From Micromonospora violae (GTDB lineage: Bacteria > Actinomycetota > Actinomycetes > Mycobacteriales > Micromonosporaceae): a stretch of DNA of 64,000 bases. Shown here one piece after another: positions 16,946 through 28,239 of this stretch. The notes beneath the pieces were generated by a model. The model saw only the letters and a program-made list of their open reading frames with translations. It was not told the origin of the DNA and ran no database searches. Location: the NCBI RefSeq assembly GCF_004217135.1, contig NZ_SHKK01000001.1, forward strand, positions 3,162,001 to 3,226,000, read 5' to 3'. Each line of letters starts with the position of its first letter. Position 1 is the first letter of the stretch. Made by a program: the position numbers and the translations under genes.

Positions 16946-17947
16946 TCAGACTGTCGCGGCGCGTGCACCGTTCCCCGGACCCTTGGACCCGGTTATGGCG
17001 GATGTGTCGATGGCATCGAGCACGCTGCGGACATGCGCCCGCGACGATGTGGCGACCGTGTCCGCGGCAACGCCCATTCGTGGGATCAGGATGGTCGGGC
17101 TCGTCCTGCGCAGACCCGCCCGGGCCTCCCGGGCATTGCAGAGGAGCTCGGCGAAGCTGCCGCTCAGCCCGATTCCGGCCACCATGAGGCGACCGCGCCG
17201 CAGGGCGCGTCCGACGGCGTACTCCATATCGGAGTCATTGACGACCACGCGTTCGACAGCCACGTCGGGAAAGCGTGCCGTCCAGTCGTCTAACGACTCG
17301 GCCAGCGCCTTTTCCGCAGCCGCACGTTCCTCGACGTACGCTCCTGGGCGAACAGCGGGCGGAACTCCGTCTACGGCGCCGGGCCTCGTCCACATGTGCA
17401 TCGCCACCAGTGGTGCGCCCACCAGGGCGGCCCGCGCGAAGGCGTATCCGAGCGTGGCGTTGCCCTCCGGCCGGGCCGAGACCGCCACCACGACCGGCCC
17501 CTGGGACGGGGCCGCGCCGCCGTGGATCATCAGCGGACAAGCGGTGTGGTGTGCCAGGTACGCGGTCGTCGAGCCCCACGTCGGCCGCGCATACGACTCA
17601 TCTCGGTGCCCGAGCACGAGCAGGCGGGCGGACCAGGACGCCTCGGTCAGCACGAAGGCGGCACCGCCGTCGAAGAGGTAGCTCGTGACCGGTATGTCTG
17701 CCCGCAGCAACCGCGCCCGGCGCGCCGACAAGTCGAGCAGCCGTTGCGCGTCGGCCCGTGACGCCACGGCCCCACGTCCGCGATAGGCGCCGGTGTACCG
17801 GCCGGGCCAGACATGCACGATGAGCAGCGGGGCTCGGTACAGGGCCGCCTCGGCGGCCGCGAGATCAACCAGAGCCGGCCCGATGCGCGAGCCGTTCACG
17901 GCGACCACGACCGGCGGGTTCCGAGGATTCGACACGTCGCTACGCAT
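16946..17947 (-). CDS. Tandem-domain universal stress protein
   Basis: The 333-residue protein contains two UspA domains. The first starts PPVVVAVNGSRIGPALVDLA and ends STTAYLAHHTACPLMIHGG; the second starts GPVVVAVSARPEGNATLGYA and ends ARAGLRRTSPTILIPRMG. Both keep only a weak form of the G-x2-G-x9-GS ATP loop. The ATG at 17947 begins just before the first domain; the open frame upstream to 18163 is not USP-like. Tandem USPs are typical DosR-regulon proteins. A weak DevR-like palindrome lies at 18006-18019, 59 bases upstream. Confidence 0.85.
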   Translation of the reverse strand: MRSDVSNPRNPPVVVAVNGSRIGPALVDLAAAEAALYRAPLLIVHVWPGRYTGAYRGRGAVASRADAQRLLDLSARRARLLRADIPVTSYLFDGGAAFVLTEASWSARLLVLGHRDESYARPTWGSTTAYLAHHTACPLMIHGGAAPSQGPVVVAVSARPEGNATLGYAFARAALVGAPLVAMHMWTRPGAVDGVPPAVRPGAYVEERAAAEKALAESLDDWTARFPDVAVERVVVNDSDMEYAVGRALRRGRLMVAGIGLSGSFAELLCNAREARAGLRRTSPTILIPRMGVAADTVATSSRAHVRSVLDAIDTSAITGSKGPGNGARAATV

Positions 17948-18005
17948 GACAGCACGGTAGGCCCACGGCACCGGCCGGTGGCACGGTCTCCGGGCACCAT
18001 CGGCC

Positions 18006-18019
18006 GGGCTGTTGGTCCC
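18006..18019 (-). promoter_or_regulatory. Weak DevR-like palindrome upstream of the stress protein
   Basis: GGGCTGTTGGTCCC on the plus strand keeps GGG and GGTCCC but lacks the C at core position 5. It lies between the divergent stress-protein and doxX genes. Confidence 0.3.
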
Positions 18020-18083
18020 GGTCGGCCGCCGGCCACGTCGCGCTCCACCGTCGATGAATACGCCGCCCGGCGCACAGCAGGAC

Positions 18084-18097
18084 GGGACCTTCGTCCC
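18084..18097 (+). promoter_or_regulatory. Strong DevR box upstream of the first doxX gene
   Basis: GGGACCTTCGTCCC matches 12 of 14 positions of GGGACTTTAGTCCC. It extends to a 7-base perfect inverted repeat (ACGGGAC-CTTC-GTCCCGT). It ends 84 bases before ATG 18181 and could also serve the divergent stress-protein gene. Confidence 0.75.
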
Positions 18098-18180
18098 GTT
18101 CACATCAGGTAGATGGGCTCGGGATGCGCGCCCTGAACCGGTGCATTCTCGAGGCACAGACATCGATGAAGGAGGGCACC

Positions 18181-20596
<2,416 letters not shown>

Positions 20597-20677
20597 GAAC
20601 GGTTACCCCATCCGGGCGATCGCCGGAGGGCGGCACGCAGCCGACGCCGCCTCGTCGGCCGGACCAGCCTCCAGTCC

Positions 20678-20723
20678 GCCGGCCCGCTGGTGGCTCCGCT
20701 GCCGGCCCGCTGGTGGCTCCGCT
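20678..20723. repeat. Two exact 23-base tandem copies
   Basis: The unit starts GCCGGCCCGCTGGTGG and is repeated once without change; a partial third copy (GCCGG) follows. It lies just after devS. The unit length is not a multiple of three, so a repeat in an active protein frame is unlikely. Confidence 0.7.
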
Positions 20724-21140
20724 GCCGGCCGCGGCCGTGGTGACCACGATTCTGGGCGACCTGCCCGACATCGCCGCCCTCAATCAGCTCGTCACACCCA
20801 CGGCGCGCATCGTGCGGGACGTCATCCTGTGATCCTTCCGGCCGCTTCGGACGCCCCGCACCCGAGGCTCGGCGAACGTCCATTCCAGCCGGTGGCTGAT
20901 GCGGCCACTCATAAAGCCTTCTCAACTCAGGTCCCCAAGGACACTCCGGCTTGTCCGTGCTGCCCCGGGTCGGTGGTGCCGGGGGCCGACAACAGAAGGA
21001 TTCGACGACGTCGGGCCGCCCAGCGCCACCAGGTTGCTGTACCGCATACCTATCAAACGCCATCTCGCCGAACGGAGTGCCGCCGTGTCCGGGAACGCGC
21101 AACCGCTGCCGTGACACCCTCGCACCTCGGCCGAGCGGTC

Positions 21141-21154
21141 AGGACTTTGGTCCC
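21141..21154 (+). promoter_or_regulatory. Strong DevR box upstream of the second doxX gene
   Basis: AGGACTTTGGTCCC matches 12 of 14 positions of the DosR core. It ends 84 bases before ATG 21238, the same distance as for the first doxX gene. Confidence 0.75.
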
Positions 21155-21237
21155 GTGCGAGTCGGGTGGTTCGACCCGGGCGGCGAAGCGTCGACCGGAG
21201 CAGAGTCAGGGGCGGAAGAAACAATGGAGGAGGAACG

Positions 21238-21822
21238 ATGACCACCATCGACCGTCGCCACGCGGCGCACCTCGAACACGTCGAGGCGCCCGGGGCCATG
21301 CTCACCAAGACCGCCGCCCGGGCCCTCGCCGTGCTGCGAATCTCCACCGGGTTCGTCTTCCTGTGGGCGTTCCTGGACAAGACCTTCGGCTTTGGCTACG
21401 CGACGCCTGCGGCGAAGTCGTGGGTCAACGGTGGGTCACCGACCAAGGGTTTCCTGGCCAATGTCGAGGTGGGACCGCTGCAGGGCTTCTTCCACAGCAT
21501 CGCCGGCGACGCCTGGGCCAACTGGGCGTTCATGCTCGGCCTGCTCGGTATCGGCCTCGCGCTCCTCCTCGGCATCGGTATGCGCCTGGCCGCGGCGGCG
21601 GCCGGCGTCATGATGGCCATGATGTGGGCAGCTGAATGGCCGCTCGCCCAGCACACCAGCGCAGGCAAGCCGAGCGGCTCCACCAACCCGGTCACCGACT
21701 ACCACTTCGTCTACGCGATCGGTGCCGTCGTGCTGGCCCTGACCTACGCCGGGCACACCTGGGGCCTGGGTCGGCAGTGGGCCAAGCTGCCCTTCGTGCA
21801 GAAGAACCGCTGGCTGATCTGA
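21238..21822 (+). CDS. DoxX/DoxD-like membrane protein, copy 2
   Basis: This 194-residue membrane protein is a clear paralogue of the one at 18181: both have HVEAPGAML, KTAARALAVLRI, FVFLWAF, a GGSPTKGFL loop, GIGMRLAA and the ending VQKNRWLI. The ATG at 21238 has GGAGGA upstream; the frame is open from 21166 but that part is not conserved. It has its own DevR box and a terminator just after. Two copies in one regulon suggest either dosage or different redox partners. Confidence 0.75.
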   Translation: MTTIDRRHAAHLEHVEAPGAMLTKTAARALAVLRISTGFVFLWAFLDKTFGFGYATPAAKSWVNGGSPTKGFLANVEVGPLQGFFHSIAGDAWANWAFMLGLLGIGLALLLGIGMRLAAAAAGVMMAMMWAAEWPLAQHTSAGKPSGSTNPVTDYHFVYAIGAVVLALTYAGHTWGLGRQWAKLPFVQKNRWLI

Positions 21823-21837
21823 CCGAAGCGATCACAA

Positions 21838-21865
21838 ATGCCCGGCCGGTGCACCGGCCGGGCAT
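21838..21865. terminator. Bidirectional terminator palindrome
   Basis: A perfect 28-base palindrome with ATGCCCGGCCGG arms and a TGCA centre lies between the converging doxX-2 and secreted-protein genes. Confidence 0.8.
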
Positions 21866-21880
21866 GGTCGTGTCCAGGGC

Positions 21881-22339
21881 TCAGCCGCAGTTGCCCCAGC
21901 TGTACCGGCCGGCGATTTGCCAACTGGTGAAGTACATGACCTCGCCGCGGTACATCACGCACTTGTCGACGGCGGAGCGCTGGATGGCGGCGTAGTACTT
22001 GTAGTTCCCGGAGTCCTCCACCCAGGAACCGCCCTCCACCCGGATGCCCGCCGCCAGCCCGGTCGTCGAGCCGAGGGCCACCCGCTTGAGGGTGACGACG
22101 CAGTTGTAGCCGGTCGCGCCGTTGTACAACAGGTAGACGTCGCCCACCTTCGTGCCGTCGGAGGCGTTGATCGACCGGTGGCCGTCACTCGCGTACGCCC
22201 ACGAGCCACCGAAGTCGTTGTTGCACGCCTGCGCCGCGGTGAACGGGTTCGTCGCCGCCCGGGCGGGCGAGGCGAGCCCCACCGCCGCGACGGTAGCGGC
22301 AACGATCGAGACGGCCAGTCGTCGCGCTGATCCGCGCAC
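21881..22339 (-). CDS. Secreted protein similar to spore-associated protein A
   Basis: The 152-residue protein has a Sec signal peptide (RRLAVSIVAATVAAVGLA, then SPARA and cleavage before ATNPF). The mature part contains GDVYLLYNGATGYNCVVTLK, a WVEDSGNYKYYA segment and a CVMYRGEV/WGNCG end, the arrangement of Streptomyces spore-associated protein A-like secreted proteins. Three or four cysteines probably form disulfides. GTG 22339 is preferred because GGAGGT lies 5 bases upstream; the frame is open to 22414. The function of the family is not established. Confidence 0.65.
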   Translation of the reverse strand: MRGSARRLAVSIVAATVAAVGLASPARAATNPFTAAQACNNDFGGSWAYASDGHRSINASDGTKVGDVYLLYNGATGYNCVVTLKRVALGSTTGLAAGIRVEGGSWVEDSGNYKYYAAIQRSAVDKCVMYRGEVMYFTSWQIAGRYSWGNCG

Positions 22340-22683
22340 CCGTACCTCCAATTGCTCTGGCGCGCGGAGACCGCGCGCACGGGCCGCCATCATCCCACAA
22401 TGGACGAATCCCAAGATCGCCGGATCCGCACGGCGTCCTGACGACGGCTCGCGCTACGACCCCGCCCCCGCAGTACACGGGACGCCGGCCCGGCATGACA
22501 CCCGGTCGGCACGGTGCGTGAGGGTCCCGTCGCGGTGACCGCGCCGGACCGGCCACCCGCGACCGGGCCGACAGTGGCTCTGGTCACGATCTTCGGGCCG
22601 GAACGTCGTGACAAGCGCTTTCCGCGCCGGGAGGGTTCCGGACGTCCGGTCACGAAGGGCGCAGACCGCGCTAGCTTTGCGCG
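22340..22683. other. Divergent promoter region
   Basis: These 344 bases separate the secreted protein from the SARP regulator. I see no gene, strong hairpin or clear SARP-type direct repeat. Confidence 0.4.
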
Positions 22684-25602
22684 GTGCGCGGGTATCGGAT
22701 CGGCATCCTCGGGCGGATCGAGGTGAGCATCGACGGGGTGGCCGTGTCGCTCGCCCCGCTGGAGCGGGCACTCGTCGCGAGCCTGGCGGCCCACCACGGA
22801 CGCATCGTCTCCGTCGACCGCCTGATCGACGGGCTCTGGCCGTACGATCCGCCCACGGGGGCGCGCAACCGGGTCCAGGCGGTCGTCGCCTCGGTCCGCC
22901 GCGGCGCGAAGCCGGAGCTGATCCTCACCCGCTCGCCCGGCTACCAGCTGAACCCCGTGGCGGTCGTCGACTCGGCGGAGTTCGCCGCCGAGGTAGGGGC
23001 CGCCGCGGCCACCGCCGATGCCCGCCGCGCCGTGGAGCTGCTCGACCGGGCGCTGGCGCGCTGGCGCGACGACGCGTTCGTCGACGTCGGGTCGCGGCTC
23101 GTCGAGTACGAGCGCGATCGGCTTCGTGAGCTGCGCGAGCACGCGACAGAGCTGCGCGCCGAGGCACTGCTCTCGCTCGGCCTGCACCGGGAACTCGTGC
23201 CGGAGCTGACCACGCTGGTCCGCGACCGACCCCTGCGGGAGCGGCTGCGCGGCCAGCTGATGGTGGCCCTGCACCGCAGCGGCCGACAGGCGGAGGCGCT
23301 CGCCGTGTACCGGGCCGGGGTCCGGGTGCTGGCGGAGGAGCACGGCATCGACCCGGGGCCGGAGCTGCGGCAACTGCACCGGGAGATCCTCGGCAGCGAG
23401 CAGGAGACGCCCCCGCGGGGGTGGGTGCGCCCCAACCAGCTTCCCGGAGTCACCGGTGACTTCGTCGGGCGGGACAAGGAGCTGGGGCTGCTGCTGTCGT
23501 TGCTGGGGCGCACCCCGACGGTCGCCGGGGTCGCCCAGGTGATCGTCGTGACCGGGCTCGCGGGAACGGGCAAGACCACGCTGGCGCTGCGCGCGGCCCA
23601 TGAGAGCCGGCACCGCTTCCCCGGGGGGTGCCTCTACGCGGACCTGCGCGGCAACACCCCGGAACCGGCGCAGCCCGGCACGGTGCTCGGCGCGTTCCTG
23701 CGCGCCCTCGGCGTGGCCGGCGAGGCCATCCCGGCGGCAGCCGAGGAGCGTGCGGCGCTGTACCGCTCCGTGCTCGCCGACCAGACCTTGCTGGTGATGT
23801 TGGACAGCGCGGCGGACGCGGCGCAGGTGCGTCCGCTGCTGCCGCCTGGCGGCAGCGCTGTCGTCACGAGCACGGGGGCGCTGCCGGGGCTGGCGGGCGC
23901 CGAGGTCGTCCCGCTCGACGTGCTGCCGATCGACGACGGCCTGGACCTGCTGGCCGGGCTCGCCGGCGGCGAACGAATCGACCGGGAGGCCGGGGCCGCC
24001 GCCGACGTCGTGGAGTTGTGCGGTCGCCTGCCGCTGGCGTTGCGAATCGCTGGCGTGCGGCTGGCCGAGCGGGAGGCGATGACCGTGGCGCGGTTGCGCG
24101 AGCGGCTGCGCGACGAGCGACGCCGCCTCGACGAACTCTCCCTCGACGGGCTCGACGTGCGCAGCAGCTTCACCGTCGGGTTCGAGCGGTTGCCGCAGCC
24201 CGCCGCGCGGCTGCTCGCGGTGCTCAGCCGCACGTCGCTGCGCAGCTTCGGCATGTGGGACGAGACCACGGAGCCGCTGCTGGAGCAGCTGTGCCGGGCC
24301 CACCTGCTGACCGACGACGCCAGCGGCCGGGTACGCATGCACGACCTGGTCAGGCTCGTCGCCCGGGAACGCACCGAGGTCCCCGTCGACGAGGTCGTCG
24401 CCTGGTACGCACGGCTGCACGCGTACGCCGAGCGGGCCGACGCGTCGCTGCCCTGCGGGGCTCTGCCGGTGGCCGACGCGGGGCCGGCGCTCGACGCCTG
24501 GGAGGCCGTCGACTGGTTCGAGGCGGAGCGGGAGAACCTGGTCGCGGCGGTGCAGGACCTGCTGCGGCTGGGCGCCGTCGACCTAGCGGGGCGGTTGGCC
24601 TGCACGATGGGCAACTTCGCGACGATGCGCAGCCAACACCTGCCCGAACTGGTCGACTGTCTGCGCGCCGTGCTCGACCACCATGCCGAGCTGCCGTCGG
24701 CGACCCGGATGTCGCTGCGGCTGCACCTGGGCACGGCGTACCGGTCGCTGAACCGGCACGCCGAAGCCGTGCCGCTGCTGCGCGCGGCGCAGCGGGCCGG
24801 CCGCGGGCGGTGGGTGGTGCACCGCCTCGTCGCCCTGCAGGGCTACTCGCTGTGCTGCCGCCACCTCGGTAGGTTGCGGGAGGCGGACGCCGCACTGCTG
24901 GTGATGGTGCGGCTGTGCGCCACGCACTGGCCGGTCGGCCGCGTCGGTGGGCACGTGCTGTTGGCCCTCGGCATGCAGCAGGGGCAGTACCGGCTCACCT
25001 CCCCGTTCGCCTTGGAGGCCTGCGCCGCGGCCCTGCGGGTCTTCGTCGACGACGGCGACCTGTGGGGCGAGGCGCTCGCGCGGGAGACCATCGGGCTGCT
25101 GCACCGGCACGCCGAGCAGTGGCCGCCAGCCGTGGAGCAGCTTCGGCAGGCGGTGGCCGCCGCGCGCCGGCTCGGCGACCGGATGAGCATGACCACGGCC
25201 GAGCAGGCGCTGGCCGCGACGCACCTCGCGGCCGGCGACGGCGAGGCGGCACGGCGGCTGCTGCGGCGTACGGTGCTGGCGTTCCACGAGCTGCGTCACG
25301 AGTGGGGCGAGGCGATCTCCCGGCGGCTGCTCGGCAAGGCGCACCTCGAGGAGGGCGACGCGGACCGGGCGGTGGTGGAGTTGGAGAGCTCGGTGGCGAT
25401 GCTGCGCGGCGTCGGGCAGCCGTTCCCGCTGGCGAACTCGCTGCACCTGCTCGCGCGGGCGCAGGCCACCCTCGGCAGGCACGACCGGGCCGTCGCGCTG
25501 GGCGAGGAGGCGCTGCACATCTTCGAGCACTTCGACTCCGCGTACGCCGACGACCTGCGCGAATCGCTGACGCGTTGGCGGAGCGCAGCCGGCGCGCAGT
25601 AG
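22684..25602 (+). CDS. AfsR/SARP-family regulator with NB-ARC and TPR domains
   Basis: The 972-residue protein has an OmpR-like winged helix (about 1-80, DRLIDGLWPYDPPTGARNRV), a bacterial transcriptional activator domain (about 90-235, ending VLAEEHGIDPGPELRQLHRE), an NB-ARC/STAND ATPase with P-loop GLAGTGKTTLAL near 291, and a C-terminal TPR superhelix from about 650. Such proteins activate secondary-metabolite clusters and bind heptameric direct repeats. The GTG at 22684 begins exactly at the domain. The peptide gene starts 65 bases after the stop, so this regulator probably controls the peptide cassette. Confidence 0.9.
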   Translation: MRGYRIGILGRIEVSIDGVAVSLAPLERALVASLAAHHGRIVSVDRLIDGLWPYDPPTGARNRVQAVVASVRRGAKPELILTRSPGYQLNPVAVVDSAEFAAEVGAAAATADARRAVELLDRALARWRDDAFVDVGSRLVEYERDRLRELREHATELRAEALLSLGLHRELVPELTTLVRDRPLRERLRGQLMVALHRSGRQAEALAVYRAGVRVLAEEHGIDPGPELRQLHREILGSEQETPPRGWVRPNQLPGVTGDFVGRDKELGLLLSLLGRTPTVAGVAQVIVVTGLAGTGKTTLALRAAHESRHRFPGGCLYADLRGNTPEPAQPGTVLGAFLRALGVAGEAIPAAAEERAALYRSVLADQTLLVMLDSAADAAQVRPLLPPGGSAVVTSTGALPGLAGAEVVPLDVLPIDDGLDLLAGLAGGERIDREAGAAADVVELCGRLPLALRIAGVRLAEREAMTVARLRERLRDERRRLDELSLDGLDVRSSFTVGFERLPQPAARLLAVLSRTSLRSFGMWDETTEPLLEQLCRAHLLTDDASGRVRMHDLVRLVARERTEVPVDEVVAWYARLHAYAERADASLPCGALPVADAGPALDAWEAVDWFEAERENLVAAVQDLLRLGAVDLAGRLACTMGNFATMRSQHLPELVDCLRAVLDHHAELPSATRMSLRLHLGTAYRSLNRHAEAVPLLRAAQRAGRGRWVVHRLVALQGYSLCCRHLGRLREADAALLVMVRLCATHWPVGRVGGHVLLALGMQQGQYRLTSPFALEACAAALRVFVDDGDLWGEALARETIGLLHRHAEQWPPAVEQLRQAVAAARRLGDRMSMTTAEQALAATHLAAGDGEAARRLLRRTVLAFHELRHEWGEAISRRLLGKAHLEEGDADRAVVELESSVAMLRGVGQPFPLANSLHLLARAQATLGRHDRAVALGEEALHIFEHFDSAYADDLRESLTRWRSAAGAQ

Positions 25603-25667
25603 GAGCGCAGGGCGCGCGCAGCGGCACCCAGCACAGTGATGGCAGTCACCCACCAAGGAGGTCTGCC

Positions 25668-25904
25668 ATGACCAAGCTCATCAACCGCGTCGGCGACGCG
25701 ATGCTCAGCAAGGTGCTCGGCCGCGAGGTGGCCGGCGCCTGCGTGCCGGAGCACGGCCAGTCGTGCTGCGCGGTGTCCAACGGCTACTGCTCGGGCGGTT
25801 CGTACTTCCGCTACTACCGGCGGAGCACCCTGTCCTGCACCGGCGTGTGCTCGGTCACGACGTCGTCGCCGATCTGCTACACCAAGAAGGTCGGCGCCTG
25901 CTGA
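25668..25904 (+). CDS. Small cysteine-rich peptide precursor, eight cysteines
   Basis: The 78-residue product starts at ATG 25668 with AAGGAGGT 5 bases before it, the strongest ribosome site in the region. Residues 1-24 form an amphipathic, cysteine-free leader ending VAGA, an A-x-A signal-peptidase-like site. The remaining 54 residues hold eight cysteines (25, 33, 34, 41, 57, 61, 70, 78), enough for four disulfides, with Ser, Thr, Tyr and Gly between them and a terminal Cys. No family is recognised with confidence; the size and cysteine count recall fulvocin-C-like bacteriocins. Genes for a thioredoxin, an exporter, a signal peptidase and a MauE-like protein follow, so I infer an exported, disulfide-bonded peptide. 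Confidence 0.75.
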   Translation: MTKLINRVGDAMLSKVLGREVAGACVPEHGQSCCAVSNGYCSGGSYFRYYRRSTLSCTGVCSVTTSSPICYTKKVGAC

Positions 25905-25918
25905 CCTGGCTCATCCTC

Positions 25919-25945
25919 GGGGGCCGCGCCGTCGGCGCGGCCCCC
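25919..25945 (+). terminator. Hairpin between the peptide gene and its maturation genes
   Basis: A perfect 12-base stem (GGGGGCCGCGCC) with a 3-base loop (GTC) begins 15 bases after the peptide stop. A partial terminator here would give much more precursor than processing enzyme, as in many bacteriocin operons. It could also stabilise the precursor mRNA. Confidence 0.65.
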
Positions 25946-25974
25946 ACCCCCCGCTGACTCGCTGAGGAGTTTCC

Positions 25975-26457
25975 ATGCCGGGTTTCGCCTACGCCGCCAT
26001 CGCCGTGATCGGCGCTGTCGCCGTGCTCAACCTCGTCCTGACCCTGGCCCTCGCCCGGCGGCTCCGGGAGACGCAGACCGCCACCGCCCACGACGGCGGG
26101 GCCGCCCCCGAGGTGCTGCCCGCCCCGGGCCTGGAGGTCACCGGCTTCCCGCACGTCGACCTGACCGCCGGTCGGCGCACGGTGGTCATGCTGACCCCCA
26201 CCTGTCCACCGTGCCAGACCATCCTGGACACCCTCACCGCGGACGCCCGGCGCTACCGCCACGACACCTTCGTGTTCATGATCGGCATGCCGGAGGACAC
26301 GGTGGAGATGGCGCCCCGCCTGGCCGACTTCGACACGGCGACCATCAACGAGGACCAGGCCGAGAAGGAGTTCGGGGTCAAGGGCTTCCCCGCCGTGCTG
26401 TCGGTCGTCGACGGCGTCGTCGTCACCTCCAGCCACCAGCTACCGGTCCTGGCCTGA
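25975..26457 (+). CDS. Membrane-anchored thioredoxin-like (TlpA/MauD-like) protein
   Basis: The 160-residue protein has one N-terminal membrane segment (AYAAIAVIGAVAVLNLVLTL), a linker, and a thioredoxin-fold domain with the active site TPTCPPCQTIL and the cis-proline loop VKGFPAVLSV. The topology puts the CPPC site outside the membrane. In mau clusters MauD plays this role in disulfide formation of the cysteine-rich small subunit. It is followed after 3 bases by the transporter gene, and a MauE-like partner lies 2 kb further on. Likely role: oxidising or isomerising disulfides in the exported peptide. Confidence 0.8.
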   Translation: MPGFAYAAIAVIGAVAVLNLVLTLALARRLRETQTATAHDGGAAPEVLPAPGLEVTGFPHVDLTAGRRTVVMLTPTCPPCQTILDTLTADARRYRHDTFVFMIGMPEDTVEMAPRLADFDTATINEDQAEKEFGVKGFPAVLSVVDGVVVTSSHQLPVLA

Positions 26458-26460
26458 GAC

Positions 26461-28239
26461 GTGGCCACGCTGCGAGCCGCCCTGCGACTGGGCTGCGCGG
26501 ACCGCAGGGCGCTCGCCGCCACGGTCGCCCTCGTCGTCATCGGCGCGGCGCCCCCGATCGGCGTCGCGTGGTTCACCAAGCTGCTGTTTGACGAGGTCGG
26601 CGGGGGCCGCTCGGCCGACCCGTCGACCGCCACCTGGTACGCCGTGGCGATCGCCGTCCTGGGCGCGCTGGCGGCGATCGCCAGCCGGGTGTCCGGATAC
26701 TTCACCACGGCCCTGCAGAACGCGATCACGATCGCCGCCGACGTGCGGCTGTACCGGAAACTGAACACCTTCGTCGGGCTGGGCCCGTTCGAGCAGCCGG
26801 CCCTGCGCGACCGGCTGGCGCTGGCCCAGCAGGCCGCCACCCAGGCGCCGTACGTGGTCGTCATGTTCGCGGTCGACGCGGCCCAGAACGTCGTCACCAT
26901 CGGCGGCTTCGCCGTGATCCTGACGTCCCTCTGGCCGCCGGCCGGTCTGCTCCTGCTCGCCGTGGCGGTGCCCGACTTCCTCATCCAACTGCGACTGTCC
27001 CGGCGGACCGCGCGGGCCGTGGAGGAAAGCGCCAGCCTGTTCCGGGCCCGGTTCCTGTTCCAGACCGTGCTGACCGACCTGCGCGCCGCCCGGGAGGTGC
27101 GCCTCTACCACCTCGGCCGGTTCTTCCACGACCGGCTCATCCGCGCGGTGCGCTCGGCCGCCGGGATCGAGCTGGCCGCCGCCCGGCACACCACGACGGT
27201 GCAGGCGTGCTGGGCGTTGGCCGGCGCCGCGGTGACCCTCACCGCGACGGTGTTCGCGGTGAACGCCACGGTCCGTGGCCGGCTCAGCCTCGGCGACCTC
27301 ACCCTCCTGCTGGCCGCGTTCGCCGCGGCGCACAGCGGCCTGGCCGGCATCGCCGCCCAGCTCGGCGAGGCCGGCGCCGCCATGCGGCTGTTCCGGCACT
27401 ACGTCGCCGTCCTCGACAGCCCCACCGACCTGGTCGACGGGACCCTGCCGGCGCCGCCGCTGCGCACCGCGATCAGGTTCGAGGACGTGTGGTTCCGCTA
27501 CGACGAGGACGGCCCCTGGGTCCTGCGGGGCGTCGACCTCACGATCACCGCCGGGCAGGCCGTCGGGCTCGTCGGACTCAACGGGGCCGGCAAGAGCACC
27601 CTGGTCAAGCTGCTCTGCCGGTTCTACGACCCGGACCGCGGCCGGATCACGTGGGACGGGGTGGACCTGCGCGAGCTGCGGATCGAGACGGTGCGCCGGC
27701 GGATGGGCGCGGTGTTCCAGGACTTCATGTGCTACGACCTCACCGCCGAGGAGAACGTCGGCATCGGCCGACTGCCGCACACGACCGAGCAGGTCGCCGA
27801 GGCCGCCGCGCGCGCCGAGATCCACGACCGCCTCCGCGCCCTCCCCCACGGGTACGCCACGCTGCTCAGCCGCACCTTCGCCGGCCAGGACGGCGAGCCC
27901 GGCGTGACGCTCTCCGGCGGGCAGTGGCAGCGGGTCGCGCTCGCCCGGTCCCTGATGCGCGCCGACGCCGACCTGCTCATCCTGGACGAACCCAGCTCCG
28001 GGCTCGACGCGGACGCCGAGACCCGCGTGCACGCCTCGCTGACCCGGATCCGCCACGGCCGCACCGGGCTGCTGATCTCCCACCGGCTCAGCACCCTGCG
28101 CGACGCGCGGCGCATCGTCGTGCTGGACGCCGGGCGCGTCGTCGAGTCGGGCACGCACGACGAGCTGATGGCGGCCGACGGTGAGTACGCCCGGCTCTTC
28201 CGCCTGCAGGCGGACGGCTATCAGCTGGCGGCGACATGA
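26461..28239 (+). CDS. ABC transporter with fused membrane and ATPase domains
   Basis: The 592-residue half-transporter has about six membrane segments in residues 1-330 and a nucleotide-binding domain with Walker A LNGAGKST near 371, Q-loop FQDFMCYD, signature LSGGQWQRVALARSL near 484 and Walker B LLILDEPSSGLD. There is no N-terminal C39 peptidase domain, so leader removal must be done by another enzyme; the next gene encodes a signal peptidase. GTG 26461 follows the upstream stop by 3 bases. Likely exporter of the cysteine-rich peptide, acting as a homodimer. Confidence 0.85.
   Translation: MATLRAALRLGCADRRALAATVALVVIGAAPPIGVAWFTKLLFDEVGGGRSADPSTATWYAVAIAVLGALAAIASRVSGYFTTALQNAITIAADVRLYRKLNTFVGLGPFEQPALRDRLALAQQAATQAPYVVVMFAVDAAQNVVTIGGFAVILTSLWPPAGLLLLAVAVPDFLIQLRLSRRTARAVEESASLFRARFLFQTVLTDLRAAREVRLYHLGRFFHDRLIRAVRSAAGIELAAARHTTTVQACWALAGAAVTLTATVFAVNATVRGRLSLGDLTLLLAAFAAAHSGLAGIAAQLGEAGAAMRLFRHYVAVLDSPTDLVDGTLPAPPLRTAIRFEDVWFRYDEDGPWVLRGVDLTITAGQAVGLVGLNGAGKSTLVKLLCRFYDPDRGRITWDGVDLRELRIETVRRRMGAVFQDFMCYDLTAEENVGIGRLPHTTEQVAEAAARAEIHDRLRALPHGYATLLSRTFAGQDGEPGVTLSGGQWQRVALARSLMRADADLLILDEPSSGLDADAETRVHASLTRIRHGRTGLLISHRLSTLRDARRIVVLDAGRVVESGTHDELMAADGEYARLFRLQADGYQLAAT

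Larger units (their letters stand above)
20597..21237. other. Intergenic region with a short tandem repeat and the doxX-2 promoter
   Basis: These 641 bases hold a 23-base direct repeat in two exact copies (20678-20700 and 20701-20723), a short frame ending at TGA 20832 (reading TTILGDLPDIAALNQLV) that may be a gene tail, and the DevR box at 21141. No intact gene is recognised. Confidence 0.5.

Noticed and set aside
20678..20723. CRISPR-like repeat
   Set aside because: The copies are directly adjacent without spacers and there are only two.
22390..24420. A 676-codon minus-strand frame opposite the first SARP gene
   Set aside because: Composition is typical of a shadow (His, Arg, Gly, Gln-rich) and the SARP domains on the plus strand are unambiguous.
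25668..25904. Lanthipeptide or thiopeptide precursor
   Set aside because: No LanM/LanBC, YcaO or radical-SAM enzyme lies nearby; the neighbours are redox and export proteins, so disulfides are more likely.
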